From positions 1,178,001-1,242,000 of the forward strand of contig NZ_CP079925.1 of the NCBI RefSeq assembly GCF_019355935.1: a stretch of 64,000 bases of DNA, written 5' to 3'. How positions within the stretch are numbered: position 1 is the stretch's first letter; each line of letters begins with the position of its first letter. A model generated the notes under the pieces. The model was not told the origin of the DNA and did no database searches. It was given only the letters and a program-made list of their open reading frames with translations. The DNA is from Comamonas sp. Y33R10-2. GTDB taxonomy: Bacteria > Pseudomonadota > Gammaproteobacteria > Burkholderiales > Burkholderiaceae_C. Made by a program: the position numbers and the translations under genes. Below are positions 32,222 through 40,704 of the stretch, piece after piece.

Positions 32222-32564
32222 GTGAGCTCCTTTCTTGAACCGTTGAGTTTTCAGATTAAGCGTATGAGCTTGCCGATCTTGTAGGCCATGTACGGCCTTG
32301 CCGCTTTGAAATGTCTCCTTAGGTAACCTTTTTTAGAGCAAAAAAGAAGATGGAGCAGGCTAAATGCAATGCAAATTCCTCCTCTTATGCTCCTCTATGG
32401 GCGTGACGCCAGCAGAAGCCGCAGGCTCAGCCAATCACTATTTATATGAGTGCTCAAAAAAAACATATTGAAATTTCATTGACGCTTAAAAACATGTCTG
32501 GTCGTCTGGACTACACAGCAGCTTTAGCTAGGGCATCAGACTGCACTTTCCAAAGGAGGTGCTT
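32222..32564. other. Intergenic promoter region between divergent stress genes
   Basis: About 340 bp between the DUF883 gene and an 83-residue gene reading right. It is rather AT-rich and probably holds both promoters. No coding frame, repeat or RNA is recognised. Confidence 0.5.
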
Positions 32565-32816
32565 ATGAAGCCTAAAAATCCGTCGAAGGTCGCAAGCCCT
32601 GACGAAACAAAAGTGAATCTCACGAAAAAAGGGGATATGTCAGATCCTGGCAATGAGTCTCGGCTTCCACATGAGCGTGATCAGTCATTGCAGTCAACTG
32701 GAGACCTTCTTCACCCAGAGATGAAGCAAGCCCACAGTGACCTCAAAAAAGGCTTGGTCGATACTGACGCAAGAGCAACAGATGGTCGCCCCATCGGTAG
32801 CCGAAGAACGACTTAG
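32565..32816 (+). CDS. Small hydrophilic hypothetical protein
   Basis: This 83-residue, strongly charged protein contains LPHERDQSLQST and HPEMKQAHSDLKKGLVDTDARATDGRPIG, a pattern I have seen in small uncharacterised stress-associated proteins of Burkholderiales. An excellent Shine-Dalgarno AAAGGAGGT lies just before ATG 32565 (an earlier GTG at 32559 overlaps it and is rejected). Probably disordered and cytoplasmic. It is followed 48 bp later by the alpha/beta hydrolase gene in the same direction. Confidence 0.75.
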   Translation: MKPKNPSKVASPDETKVNLTKKGDMSDPGNESRLPHERDQSLQSTGDLLHPEMKQAHSDLKKGLVDTDARATDGRPIGSRRTT

Positions 32817-32863
32817 TTGCTTTAACTATGCCTACCCATTACTCAAACAGCTAAGGAGATCTA

Positions 32864-33703
32864 ATGCCACACATTGATATTTCCCAATCCAATTCCAAAC
32901 CCGTGAAGCTGCATTACCAAGACTTTGGAGAGGGACCACCTGTGGTACTTATCCACGGCTGGCCTCTCAGCGCACGCACATGGGAGCCGCAGGTTGCTAA
33001 CCTAGTTGATTCAGGGTTCAGAGTCATCACATACGACAGACGAGGCTTTGGCGACTCTTCGCAGCCATGGAGCGGTTATGACTACGACTCTCTGGCCAGA
33101 GACCTCAACGAGTTAATCACTGAGCTCGAATTGCAAACTGTCTCTTTGGTTGGATTTTCAATGGGAGGAGGAGAAGTTGCTCGGTACATCGGGACCTATG
33201 GGACAGCGTTTATTCGGTGTGCGGTGTTTGCCGCGGCAGTTCCCCCGTTTTTGCTAAAAGTGGATTCGAATCCAGAAGGGGCCGTAACAGAGGACGACAT
33301 ATTTAATAAAGAGCAAGCTGTCTTGAAAGATCGCTTGCACTTTCTCGATGAATTCACACATAAATTTTTCTCGAATGCGGAAGGAACACTTCTGGTCAGC
33401 GAGGCTCAGCGCGAATACGCTAAATCAATAGCTACTTTTGCATCTCCAAAGGCAACACACGCATGCATCGGCTCATTTTCCAGAACCGACTTTCGGAAGG
33501 ATTTGGAGAAAATAAATGTGCCTACGCTCGTAATTCATGGCGATAGCGACCGAATTGTCCCAATAGAGGTCAGTGGCTTACGCACGCATCAATTGGTGCA
33601 TGGCAGTGAAATACATGTGATCAGGAATGGTCCTCATGGATGCAACCTCTCACATGCTGAAGAGTTCAACCGGGTACTCATTGACTTCATCAACGCACAC
33701 TGA
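32864..33703 (+). CDS. Alpha/beta hydrolase, non-heme chloroperoxidase/esterase type
   Basis: This 279-residue enzyme has the oxyanion motif VLIHGWPLSARTW, RGFGDSSQPWSGYDYDSLARDL, the nucleophile elbow GFSMGGGE with Ser99, the acid in VIHGDSDRIVP and the histidine in NGPHGCNLSH. This is the cofactor-free haloperoxidase/perhydrolase branch, in practice ester hydrolases. No signal peptide. An AAGGAGATCT ribosome-binding site precedes the start. It follows the small charged protein gene and may be part of the same stress group. Confidence 0.88.
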   Translation: MPHIDISQSNSKPVKLHYQDFGEGPPVVLIHGWPLSARTWEPQVANLVDSGFRVITYDRRGFGDSSQPWSGYDYDSLARDLNELITELELQTVSLVGFSMGGGEVARYIGTYGTAFIRCAVFAAAVPPFLLKVDSNPEGAVTEDDIFNKEQAVLKDRLHFLDEFTHKFFSNAEGTLLVSEAQREYAKSIATFASPKATHACIGSFSRTDFRKDLEKINVPTLVIHGDSDRIVPIEVSGLRTHQLVHGSEIHVIRNGPHGCNLSHAEEFNRVLIDFINAH

Positions 33704-33715
33704 CTCTTTCATGGT

Positions 33716-33820
33716 GCTCTTTTCGCTGACGCAACGTTTTTCATAGTTCTCCTCAATATCAGCCGCCTGCCGTTTTTGCTTGTCCGTGTATTTGGACTTA
33801 TCACTTCTTGGCGTTTGAAG
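33716..33820 (-). pseudogene. Broken copy of a small KYTDKQKR-type stress protein gene
   Basis: Read leftward, the frame encodes PRSDKSKYTDKQKRQA, IEENYEKR and VSEK. This is the N-terminal half of a small conserved proteobacterial protein often labelled plasmid stabilisation protein. The expected start MPRSDK reads TPRSDK, since ACG stands where ATG should be, and the conserved C-terminal half (RAWATVNK region) is missing, the frame running into unrelated sequence near the hydrolase stop. Function of the family is unknown. It is a decayed gene. Confidence 0.6.
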
Positions 33821-33827
33821 ACTTCTT

Positions 33828-33986
33828 TCATGGTTGTGGCACTGGTTCAGGCGGTAGCTTGACTGGTGGTTCCGCCCTAGGAGCATCAATGGGCTGGGGC
33901 TTAACTGGAGTGCCTAGTGCTTGATTCAGGTCTTCAAACGGGAAGTGATTAGGGACTTCAGGGCCGTTTGCTTTCAACGCAGTCAT
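33828..33986 (-). CDS. Small proline-rich hypothetical protein
   Basis: A 52-codon frame starts at ATG 33986 with GAGGAG 8 bp upstream and encodes a Pro-rich chain (FEDLNQALGTPVKPQPIDAP, then PPEPVPQP). No family is recognised. Its stop sits just before the broken KYTDKQKR gene on the same strand. The good ribosome-binding site is the main argument; expression is unproven. Confidence 0.4.
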   Translation of the reverse strand: MTALKANGPEVPNHFPFEDLNQALGTPVKPQPIDAPRAEPPVKLPPEPVPQP

Positions 33987-34522
33987 GAGCTAGCTCCTCG
34001 TATTCTTCGCGAAGACGCCACCTTACCGCCACCTCTTGGGCAAGTAAATGTGTGGTCTGCATCACTGATGGCAAACGTTACAAAAGACAGGTTTTTTCAT
34101 TAACTTCTCACCAAATGGTCCTTTGTGATGTGTCGTGCTTAACGCACAGCAATCAATCCCTTACTGCTCCCTTTACTGAATCACACGGGCTTCCGTGGAA
34201 ACTCAACACGTTAGTGGATTGAGTCATGAACAGGCGCTATTGCATAACTCTAATTTCAGTCGAACCCGAAACTGAATCACGCCGGACTTGGTGGAGGCGG
34301 CGTTGTTGCATAAAGTTGTGCGCCCTCGCGGTAGATTCGGCACGTGAGCCGCCAGTCATCAAAACGTTATCCCAACACAAACTGGGAGCAGTACAACTCA
34401 TCACTCCGATTTTGTGTGCCGCTAACAATTTGGCTTGACAAGAAAATGTTCTGGTTTGCCGGCAACGTGTGCGCAATCTGAAGTTCTCAGATGCCGAACA
34501 TCATTTATTCCATACGCTAGAG
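33987..34522. other. Gene-free stretch with possible insertion-sequence ends
   Basis: About 535 bp without a credible gene. CGCTATTGCATAACT (34235-34249) and GGCGTTGTTGCATAAA (34301-34316) resemble insertion-sequence termini and recall GGCGTTGTCGCATAAA at 10003, but no transposase can be read between them. The region precedes an IS481 transposase remnant and seems to be mobile-element debris. Confidence 0.4.
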
Positions 34523-34993
34523 CGTGGCCATCGACCGCGCCACGCGCTGGGTGTTTATCCACATCTATGGCTATTAATGCGCGGATAGTGGCGTGGACTT
34601 CTTGAACTGTCTGGAGCAGGCTGCACCCATGAAGATCGTCAAACTGCTCACTGACAACGGCAGTCAGTTCACGGGTCGCTTCACCAGCAAAAAGCAAGAG
34701 CCTAATGGTCGCCACAAGTTCGATGTAAGTTGCAAGGCACTGGGCATCAAGCACCCCTGTGCCCCACACACCCGTAAACCAACGGCATGGTCGAATGCTT
34801 CAATGGGTGCATCAGCGAGGTGGTCAAACAGACGCGCTTTGCATCAGCTGCTCAGTTGGAGGTGACGCTATTGAGCTACTTGAAGGCCCACAAGCACCAG
34901 ATTCCGCAACGGGCACTCAATCATGTTGCGCCTGTTCAGGCATTGAGGAATTTGTATTCAAAAAAGCCTGAATTGTTCAAAACGGGCTTGTAA
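34523..34993 (+). pseudogene. IS481-family transposase remnant with frameshifts
   Basis: Three pieces in changing frames form the catalytic half of an IS481-type transposase: VAIDRATRWVFIHIY, then LLTDNGSQFTGRFTSK with the DNG motif of the second catalytic Asp and LGIKHPCAPHT, then MVECFNGCISEVVKQTRF to a TAA at 34991-34993. The N-terminal helix-turn-helix is missing. Residue choice differs from the element at 16.1 kb, so the two are independent insertions. Not functional. Confidence 0.8.
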
Positions 34994-35011
34994 CTAGTCG
35001 GGATTTGACAT

Positions 35012-35973
35012 CTATTCAATATTGATTTTTGCTTTTTTTACGACTTGACTCATAATTTTTTCCTCATTAATTAGGAAGTTATTGAATTTTTCTGGGCTAT
35101 CCTCCTCTGGAATATCTTGTCCGAGATCTTTTAGACGTTGCTGCACATGCGGATATTTTTTTACTTTCTCTGCAGCATTAGAGAGTGTTTGAATAATTTC
35201 AGGGCTGGTTCCTTTTTTTACCATTAGTCCTAGAATAAGTTCATAAACAACGTTTGAATATCCTAGCTCTGAAAATGTTGGTGTGTTTGGAAAATGTTCA
35301 TTGCGCTGCTTGGTTGTAGTAGCAAGTGCTTTGACCTTTCCTACTTTGATAAGTTCACCAACAGTAGCAGCATTACTCATCATGAAGTTTACACGTCCAC
35401 TGACAATATCTGGAATTGCTTGGGCGCTTCCTTTGTAAGCGATCATTTGAAAGTCAATGCCTGCATTTTGAGCAAAGAGTTCTGCAGGTAAATGAGAGGT
35501 AGTGCCGATACCTACTGATGAAAAACTTACTCCTTTGGGATTTTTTTTGGCAAATTCGACTAAATCTTTGAGATTTTTAAAGGGTGAATCTGTACTGACA
35601 ACCAAAGCAAGCGGCATTTTTGATAGATAGCTTACTCCTGTGAAATCTGTAGTCTTGAAGCTTGCCTTTTTATCGACATACGGCATGGTTACAATAGTAT
35701 TTGCAAAAATAGATACAGTGTATCCATCCGTAGGTGCATTTAATGCACGCTTAACGGCCATAACAGTCCCAACACCAGGGACATTTTCTGGAACTACAGG
35801 TGATTTTAATTCTTTCCCCATTTCCTCTGCATAGAGCCTTCCTACCGCATCTGAAACCCCACCAGCGACGCTAGGTATTATGAATTTTATGGGTTTGTCA
35901 GGATATGAATATGCAGGTTGACTTAATATTGCAGTGAAAGATACTAAGATTATTGAGAAGGTGATTTTTTCAT
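35012..35973 (-). pseudogene. Bug-family solute receptor with a frameshift in the signal peptide
   Basis: The frame from residue 20 on is a complete Bug (tripartite tricarboxylate) periplasmic receptor: PDKPIKFIIPSVAGGVSDAVGRLYAEE, GIGTTSHLPAELFAQNAGIDF, QMIAYKGSAQAIPDIVSGRVNFMM. The only plausible start, ATG at 35973-35971, is followed by six A residues and is out of frame; seven A would give MKKITFSIILVSFTAIL and a normal 320-residue protein. No other start codon exists in frame upstream of 35821. It follows the porin by 5 bp in an AT-rich operon. Either a real decay, a strain-specific lesion or a sequence error. Confidence 0.8.
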
Positions 35974-35978
35974 AATGA

Positions 35979-37036
35979 TCAAAAGGAATGACGAAGACCT
36001 AAGCTAAATTGATTCTGAGATCCTGAGGATGATAAGAAAGAAATTCCGGAAATACCACCGTTAGTGACTCTTTGTCTTGCTAATATTGTATAAAGGGCTG
36101 TTCTTTTACTTAGGTCGTAAACTGCAGATAAATTTATCTGTTGTACATCCATATTCTTAGATGTTTTATCATTTAATATTTGATAGCCAGCAGCAAAATG
36201 CCAATTTCTTACAGGGTATTTAAATGCAATCGAAGCTGTTTCTGCATTATTTCCTTTTACTATTTTTGCATTTTTTTGTTTGGTATAAATTCCTGTGACT
36301 TTCAGTTTGCCAAAGCTGTACCCCATGCCAAATCCAAGAACTTCATCTTCAGATTGATTGGCTAGGCAGCCGATTACGCCAGGGCAATTGGTTTTTAAAT
36401 AACTCAGTCCAGCGGTAAAGCTATTATTTTTATAGCTTAACCCTAGGTTCCAAGTACGATCTGCACTATTGGAGCCTGCAACTTCACCTAATGCCCCAAA
36501 AGCATGGAGTTTGAAGCCAGACATCTCTGGTGTGATGTATTTCAGAGAGTTGGCATATCGCTTTGTACCTATGGTGTTGTCAAAACGTGCTAGCGAGGTT
36601 CCAGCGATGGCCGCTCCATCGATGCGTGCTGCAGGAGCTCCAAATGGCGGTGTGTGGCTTAGAGGGCCCAAAATGTCATAAAACGATGGGCGCTGGTAAC
36701 CAGCCCTTAAATCCCCCAGGATTTAGATGAAAAACCCATCCACGCTTGACGATTCCAAAATGTGCTACTGGAGCCTATGCTTCCGTTGTCGAGGCCCAAG
36801 CTGCTTTCCAAGTTGAATATTGCTGCTAAGCCACCTCCCAGATCCTCTTTGCCACGAAAACCCAGTCTGGAAGTATTTAAATTGCCACTATTTAACTCTG
36901 TTGAGCTGTTGCCCATTTTGTTGCTGACATAGGTCAACGCAGAATCAGTGATGCCATACATCACTAAACTTGATTCAGCATGGGACATTGAGCCACTAAT
37001 AATCGAGGTAAAAAAAATAGCTATTTTTAATTTCAT
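35979..37036 (-). pseudogene. Outer-membrane porin (Gram-negative porin type) with a single frameshift
   Basis: The N-terminal part has a signal peptide ending SHAESS, then LVMYGITDSALTYVSN and SRLGFRGKEDLGGGLAAIF, WNRQAWMGFSS, a classical betaproteobacterial trimeric porin. The frame ends at SWGI. The next bases continue perfectly as DLRAGYQRPSFYDILGPLSH if one G is added to the five-G run (36713-36717 on the plus strand). The remainder runs to FSLGLRHSF, with the terminal Phe required for assembly. The intact product would be about 352 residues. It lies between two Bug receptor genes, suggesting dedicated uptake of an organic acid. Confidence 0.85.
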
Positions 37037-37050
37037 TATTTTCTCCTTGT

Positions 37051-38022
37051 TTATTCAATTTTTAAATTTTCTTCTTTGATGAGTTTTGCATATCTGTGCT
37101 CTTCATCGGAGATGAACTTGTTTAGTGCATTGATATCATTCATACGCATGTCAATCATTTGTCCCAATTTTTTTATTTGAGAGTTTATGATTGGATCATG
37201 CTTAGAATTATTAAAGGTAAGCGTTAATTCGTCTTTGATTTTTTTGGGTATACCAGCCGGTGCTACTAGTGCGATAAAAATGATGTACGTTGCTTTTGGG
37301 TAGCCTAGCTCTTTGAAGGTTGGGACATCTGGAAATTCTTCTGACCGCTCTTCTGATGTAATCGCCAGTGGACGAAGCTGTCCCGCTTTTAAAGCAGAAA
37401 GCATCGACGTTGGAGTTCCCAACATGGCGTCCACCCTTCCACCAATCACATCAATGACTGCCGGAGCTACACCTTTGTATGGAATGTGTAGAAGCTCAAT
37501 ATTCGCTTCATTTTGAAACATCTCCATAGGGAGGTGCGATGTCGTTCCTTTACCGCCAGATGCATAGCTGATAGATGAAGGACTTTTCTTTGCGTTGCTT
37601 ACTAAATCCTTTAACGTTTTATAAGGTGAATTGGCATTCACAACGAGCATTCCAGGGCCTCTGGCGAGTTCTGCGACTGTCACGAAATCTTTGTCAGGAG
37701 AGTACTTATATTTTTCATTTAAATACGGTAAGGTGTATACCGTATTTGCAATTGTCATTAATGTATATCCGTCAGGTGGTGACTTTAGTAGTTGTCTGAC
37801 AGCCATGGTTGAGCTTGCGCCGGATACATTTTCTACAATAATTGGCTCGCCAAATGTTTTCCCAACGCGATCGGCGTATAGTCTAGTGGCGACATCTGTT
37901 AAAGCACCTGGTGTACTTCCGACCAATATTTTTATCGGCTTACTAGGAAACTTTTGTTGCTGAGAAAATGTGACTACTGGATATGCAGAAATTGCACCTA
38001 GAATAAAAGTTCTTCTTTGCAT
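37051..38022 (-). CDS. Bug-family tripartite tricarboxylate receptor
   Basis: This 323-residue periplasmic binding protein starts with a twin-arginine-like signal (MQRRTFILGAISAYP) and then the Bug pattern FPSKPIKILVGSTPGALTDVATRLYADR, SYASGGKGTTSHLPMEMF, LLHIPYKGVAPAVIDVIGGRVDAML and FPDVPTFKELGYP. Bug receptors bind carboxylates such as citrate, nicotinate or aromatic acids and normally feed a TctA/TctB permease, absent here. It is the first gene of an AT-rich Bug-porin-Bug operon. Ligand unknown. Confidence 0.9.
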   Translation of the reverse strand: MQRRTFILGAISAYPVVTFSQQQKFPSKPIKILVGSTPGALTDVATRLYADRVGKTFGEPIIVENVSGASSTMAVRQLLKSPPDGYTLMTIANTVYTLPYLNEKYKYSPDKDFVTVAELARGPGMLVVNANSPYKTLKDLVSNAKKSPSSISYASGGKGTTSHLPMEMFQNEANIELLHIPYKGVAPAVIDVIGGRVDAMLGTPTSMLSALKAGQLRPLAITSEERSEEFPDVPTFKELGYPKATYIIFIALVAPAGIPKKIKDELTLTFNNSKHDPIINSQIKKLGQMIDMRMNDINALNKFISDEEHRYAKLIKEENLKIE

Positions 38023-38622
38023 ACATCCTCCAAATATGGAGAATTCATTTTATGCACCTGTTGGTTTGTGTATATTTATATTTACTTATCTCAAATTAAA
38101 TAAAACTAACGCATTAAGGATAATACTTAAATAGAAACCACGATAAATATTTTTTTAAATGGCTTGTAAGAATGATTTGCATATATCTTCCGGCTAATCT
38201 GCAGGAGTAAGCGTGTCGGGTGTTGCCAATCCGAATTTGGGTAGCAACTTCAACTCGGTCGTATTTTTTTCCACAAAAAAGACTCCTGGTTGCGAATTCT
38301 TAGAGCAGATGCTTCAAGTCGGGTCAAAAAATTGCGGGCCTTGATTGCACTCTTACAGCGCAGAAGGGGGTATGCGTCGATCTTCATTTGCTCCGCATTG
38401 CAGTTGCTACCCGAGCAGGTAACGCCTAAGTTTTTGGCTAAAGTCAAACCGACTTTTAAAGTCATCACACGTCAGTTTTTCACAGCCTAAGTTTGCTACC
38501 GATGTACGAGGAAGAGCACCCAGTAGTTGCAACTCCAATTTGATTTGGTGAAATTACGGATGAAGTGTCTCCGCTCTAGGAAGAACCGTGACATCGATCC
38601 GCTGTTAATTGCCTGAAAAGGC
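38023..38622. other. Gene-free AT-rich intergenic region
   Basis: About 600 bp upstream of the Bug-porin-Bug operon. A leftward 72-codon frame exists (38250-38468) but has no family, no good ribosome site and unusual composition, so I do not call it. The stretch near the Bug gene is strongly AT-rich and likely holds its promoter. Confidence 0.5.
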
Positions 38623-38649
38623 AATATGCCCGCGTAACGCGGGCATATT
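38623..38649 (-). terminator. Strong 12-bp hairpin terminator after the LysR gene
   Basis: AATATGCCCGCG (38623-38634) and CGCGGGCATATT (38638-38649) pair perfectly across a TAA loop. Read leftward a short CCTTTT run follows. It lies 50 bp past the LysR stop, so it ends the leftward PrpD/Bug/LysR unit. Confidence 0.75.
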
Positions 38650-38699
38650 GAGGTGAATTGCTTCTAGACAGATTGACATTCCTGTCCACCTCTTATGTG

Positions 38700-39632
38700 T
38701 TACTTGATGCTTCTAACAAGATCTATGAAGCGGGCGAGAGTGGGCTCCATGTGTCCGCGAATCCAGCACAAAGCGAATGTCGATGGATACGAAACATCTT
38801 CGATGCGTAAGACAGATAAATTGCTGGGAAATGCAAAGCCTTTACCAGTAACCACTAGGCCAATGCCCACACCAACCGACACCAGATTTAACAGAGTTGT
38901 GATGGAGTTCACTTCTTGCACAATGCGTGGTTCAAAGCCTGCTTGTTGGCAGATGGTGTAGAGCGGTCCGTACCCTGGACTCACGGTAGAGTGGGGAATT
39001 ACCACCCATTTTTCTGCAATAAGTTCTGCCAAGACGACTGACTTGCGCTGGGCATAGGGATGGTCTTTGGGAACTACGAGACCCAAGCCCTCCGTTTGGA
39101 TCTTGAGGCTATCCAAGTCGGTGTTGTCTTGGTCAGTAGCGTCTTCCTTACCTTTGCGCTTTTTCGAGTACTCAGGCATATTGCTGAAATGCATAAAGCC
39201 CGCGTGGATTCTTCCATCGGCCAAAGCTCGAACTTGTTGCGAGCTGGGAATCTCAAGTAAGGAAAGCTTCACATCAGGAAGCTCTTCGTTGAACGCTTTA
39301 ACCGCAGCACGAAACAGTGGGTGCAACAGCGTCAACGAACCGTAACCGATATTGAGCATGCCTGTGCGGCCAGCACCCACATCGCGTGTGAGAGTGATTG
39401 CCTGGCTTAGATTGCGCATCAAGCCTTGTAATTGTGTCAAAAACACCCGCCCAGCCGCAGTCAGTTTGACACGATGGGCCTGTCGTTCAAACAACGGTGT
39501 CCCCAGCTCATTTTCCAGGTCAGCAATGATCTGGGAAACCGCAGGACGGGTCACATACATGCGCTCGGCAGCACGGCCAAAGTGCTCCTCTTCGGCTGCA
39601 GCGATGAAGTAGCGTAGATGCCTCAGTTCCAT
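38700..39632 (-). CDS. LysR-type regulator of the MmgE/PrpD-Bug unit
   Basis: This 310-residue LysR protein has a typical N-terminal winged helix (EEEHFGRAAERMYVTRPAVSQIIADLENELG) and an effector domain with LNIGYGSLTLLHPLFRAAV, LGLVVPKDHPYAQ and VSVGVGIGLVVTGKG, nearest in look to the BenM/CatM branch that senses organic acids. A charged insert (KKRKGKEDATDQDN, around residues 157-170) is unusual in the effector domain. It is the third gene of the leftward unit after MmgE/PrpD and Bug and probably acts on the divergent promoter at 42.1-42.3 kb. Confidence 0.88.
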   Translation of the reverse strand: MELRHLRYFIAAAEEEHFGRAAERMYVTRPAVSQIIADLENELGTPLFERQAHRVKLTAAGRVFLTQLQGLMRNLSQAITLTRDVGAGRTGMLNIGYGSLTLLHPLFRAAVKAFNEELPDVKLSLLEIPSSQQVRALADGRIHAGFMHFSNMPEYSKKRKGKEDATDQDNTDLDSLKIQTEGLGLVVPKDHPYAQRKSVVLAELIAEKWVVIPHSTVSPGYGPLYTICQQAGFEPRIVQEVNSITTLLNLVSVGVGIGLVVTGKGFAFPSNLSVLRIEDVSYPSTFALCWIRGHMEPTLARFIDLVRSIK

Positions 39633-39702
39633 GGAGTAGTTTTCCTGAATGCGTGGGGCTGCAACAGCATGCGGCGATGTGGCGTGATGTTCGTAGATGT
39701 CA

Positions 39703-40662
39703 TTACTTGCTTAGGATTTGGCGCATGCGCTGCTCATCTTGCTGCAAGAACTGCGCAAACTTGGCTGGAGAACTCATGTTGGGTAACTCTTGCTCTAACA
39801 ATGTCAAGCGGTCGATTACAGAAGGGTTGGACTTCACGCTTTCGAATGCTTCGGACAGCGTTTGCAAAACAGCATCCGGTGTTTGTGCTGGTGCCATCAG
39901 ACCGAGGTAGAGTTCATATTGCACTTTTCCAAAGCCTAGCTCTGCGAAAGTAGGTACATCAGGCATGTGTGTCAATCGCTCTGTATCAGCGACAGCCAGC
40001 GCGCGTAACTTGCCGCTTTTGATCAGCGCACTGGTGGAGGCACCAGTACCCATCATCATGTCAATACGGCCTGCAACCACGTCTGGGATGGCTGTCGTGA
40101 TGCCCTTGTAAGGAATTTGAGTGAGTTGAATCTTGGCTTCTTGGCTGAGCATTTCCAGTGGCACATGTGATGAGGTTCCCACCCCCACAGAGGCATATGT
40201 CAAGGCTGCAGGGGATTTACGTGCAGCGGTCACTAGATCTTGCAGGCTCTTGTGAGGCGATTGAGCAGGCACTACTAGAAACATCTTGGAGCGGGCTAGG
40301 TAGCTGACGCCTTTGAAGTCGGAGGTTTTGTAGCGGGCGTTTTTGTCTACGTGAGGAATTGCGGTGAACGAGTTCGCCATGACGCTTAGCGTATAGCCAT
40401 CGGGTTTCGCTGCCGCCGCCTTACGCACGGCCATCAAAGTTGCAGCACCAGGAATGTTTTCGACCACGATGGGTTTGTTCAGCTTGTGCCCGACTTGCTC
40501 CGCAAACAGGCGAGCCACGGCATCGGTGGCACCTCCTGGTGATGTAGGAACGATGATAGTTATTGCTTTTTCTGGGTAGCCGACCTTACCAAAGGCGGTG
40601 CCATAAAGCATGGATGTAGCGAAAGTGGCTGCTAATTGCCCCATGAAATTTCTGCGTTGCAT
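39703..40662 (-). CDS. Bug-family tripartite tricarboxylate receptor
   Basis: This 319-residue periplasmic receptor has a signal peptide (MQRRNFMGQLAATFATSMLYG) and the Bug pattern YPEKAITIIVPTSPGGATDAVARLFAEQ, TYASVGVGTSSHVPLEMLSQEA, TQIPYKGITTAIPDVVAGRIDMMMG, MPDVPTFAELGFG. It lies 42 bp after an MmgE/PrpD gene and 70 bp before a LysR gene, a combination seen often in Comamonadaceae and Alcaligenaceae. No TctAB permease is nearby, so it must share one encoded elsewhere. Ligand presumably a carboxylic acid used by the adjacent catabolic genes. Confidence 0.92.
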   Translation of the reverse strand: MQRRNFMGQLAATFATSMLYGTAFGKVGYPEKAITIIVPTSPGGATDAVARLFAEQVGHKLNKPIVVENIPGAATLMAVRKAAAAKPDGYTLSVMANSFTAIPHVDKNARYKTSDFKGVSYLARSKMFLVVPAQSPHKSLQDLVTAARKSPAALTYASVGVGTSSHVPLEMLSQEAKIQLTQIPYKGITTAIPDVVAGRIDMMMGTGASTSALIKSGKLRALAVADTERLTHMPDVPTFAELGFGKVQYELYLGLMAPAQTPDAVLQTLSEAFESVKSNPSVIDRLTLLEQELPNMSSPAKFAQFLQQDEQRMRQILSK

Positions 40663-40704
40663 TCTTTGTCTCCTGTAGCTTTTTTTATCTAGGTAGTGGA
40701 CGAT

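Noticed and set aside
35965..35973. Phase-variable A tract controlling the Bug receptor
   Set aside because: Six A residues is too short for typical slippage-based phase variation; decay or sequence error is more likely.
38250..38468. 72-codon leftward frame in the gap before the LysR gene
   Set aside because: No family, no convincing ribosome-binding site; left as intergenic.
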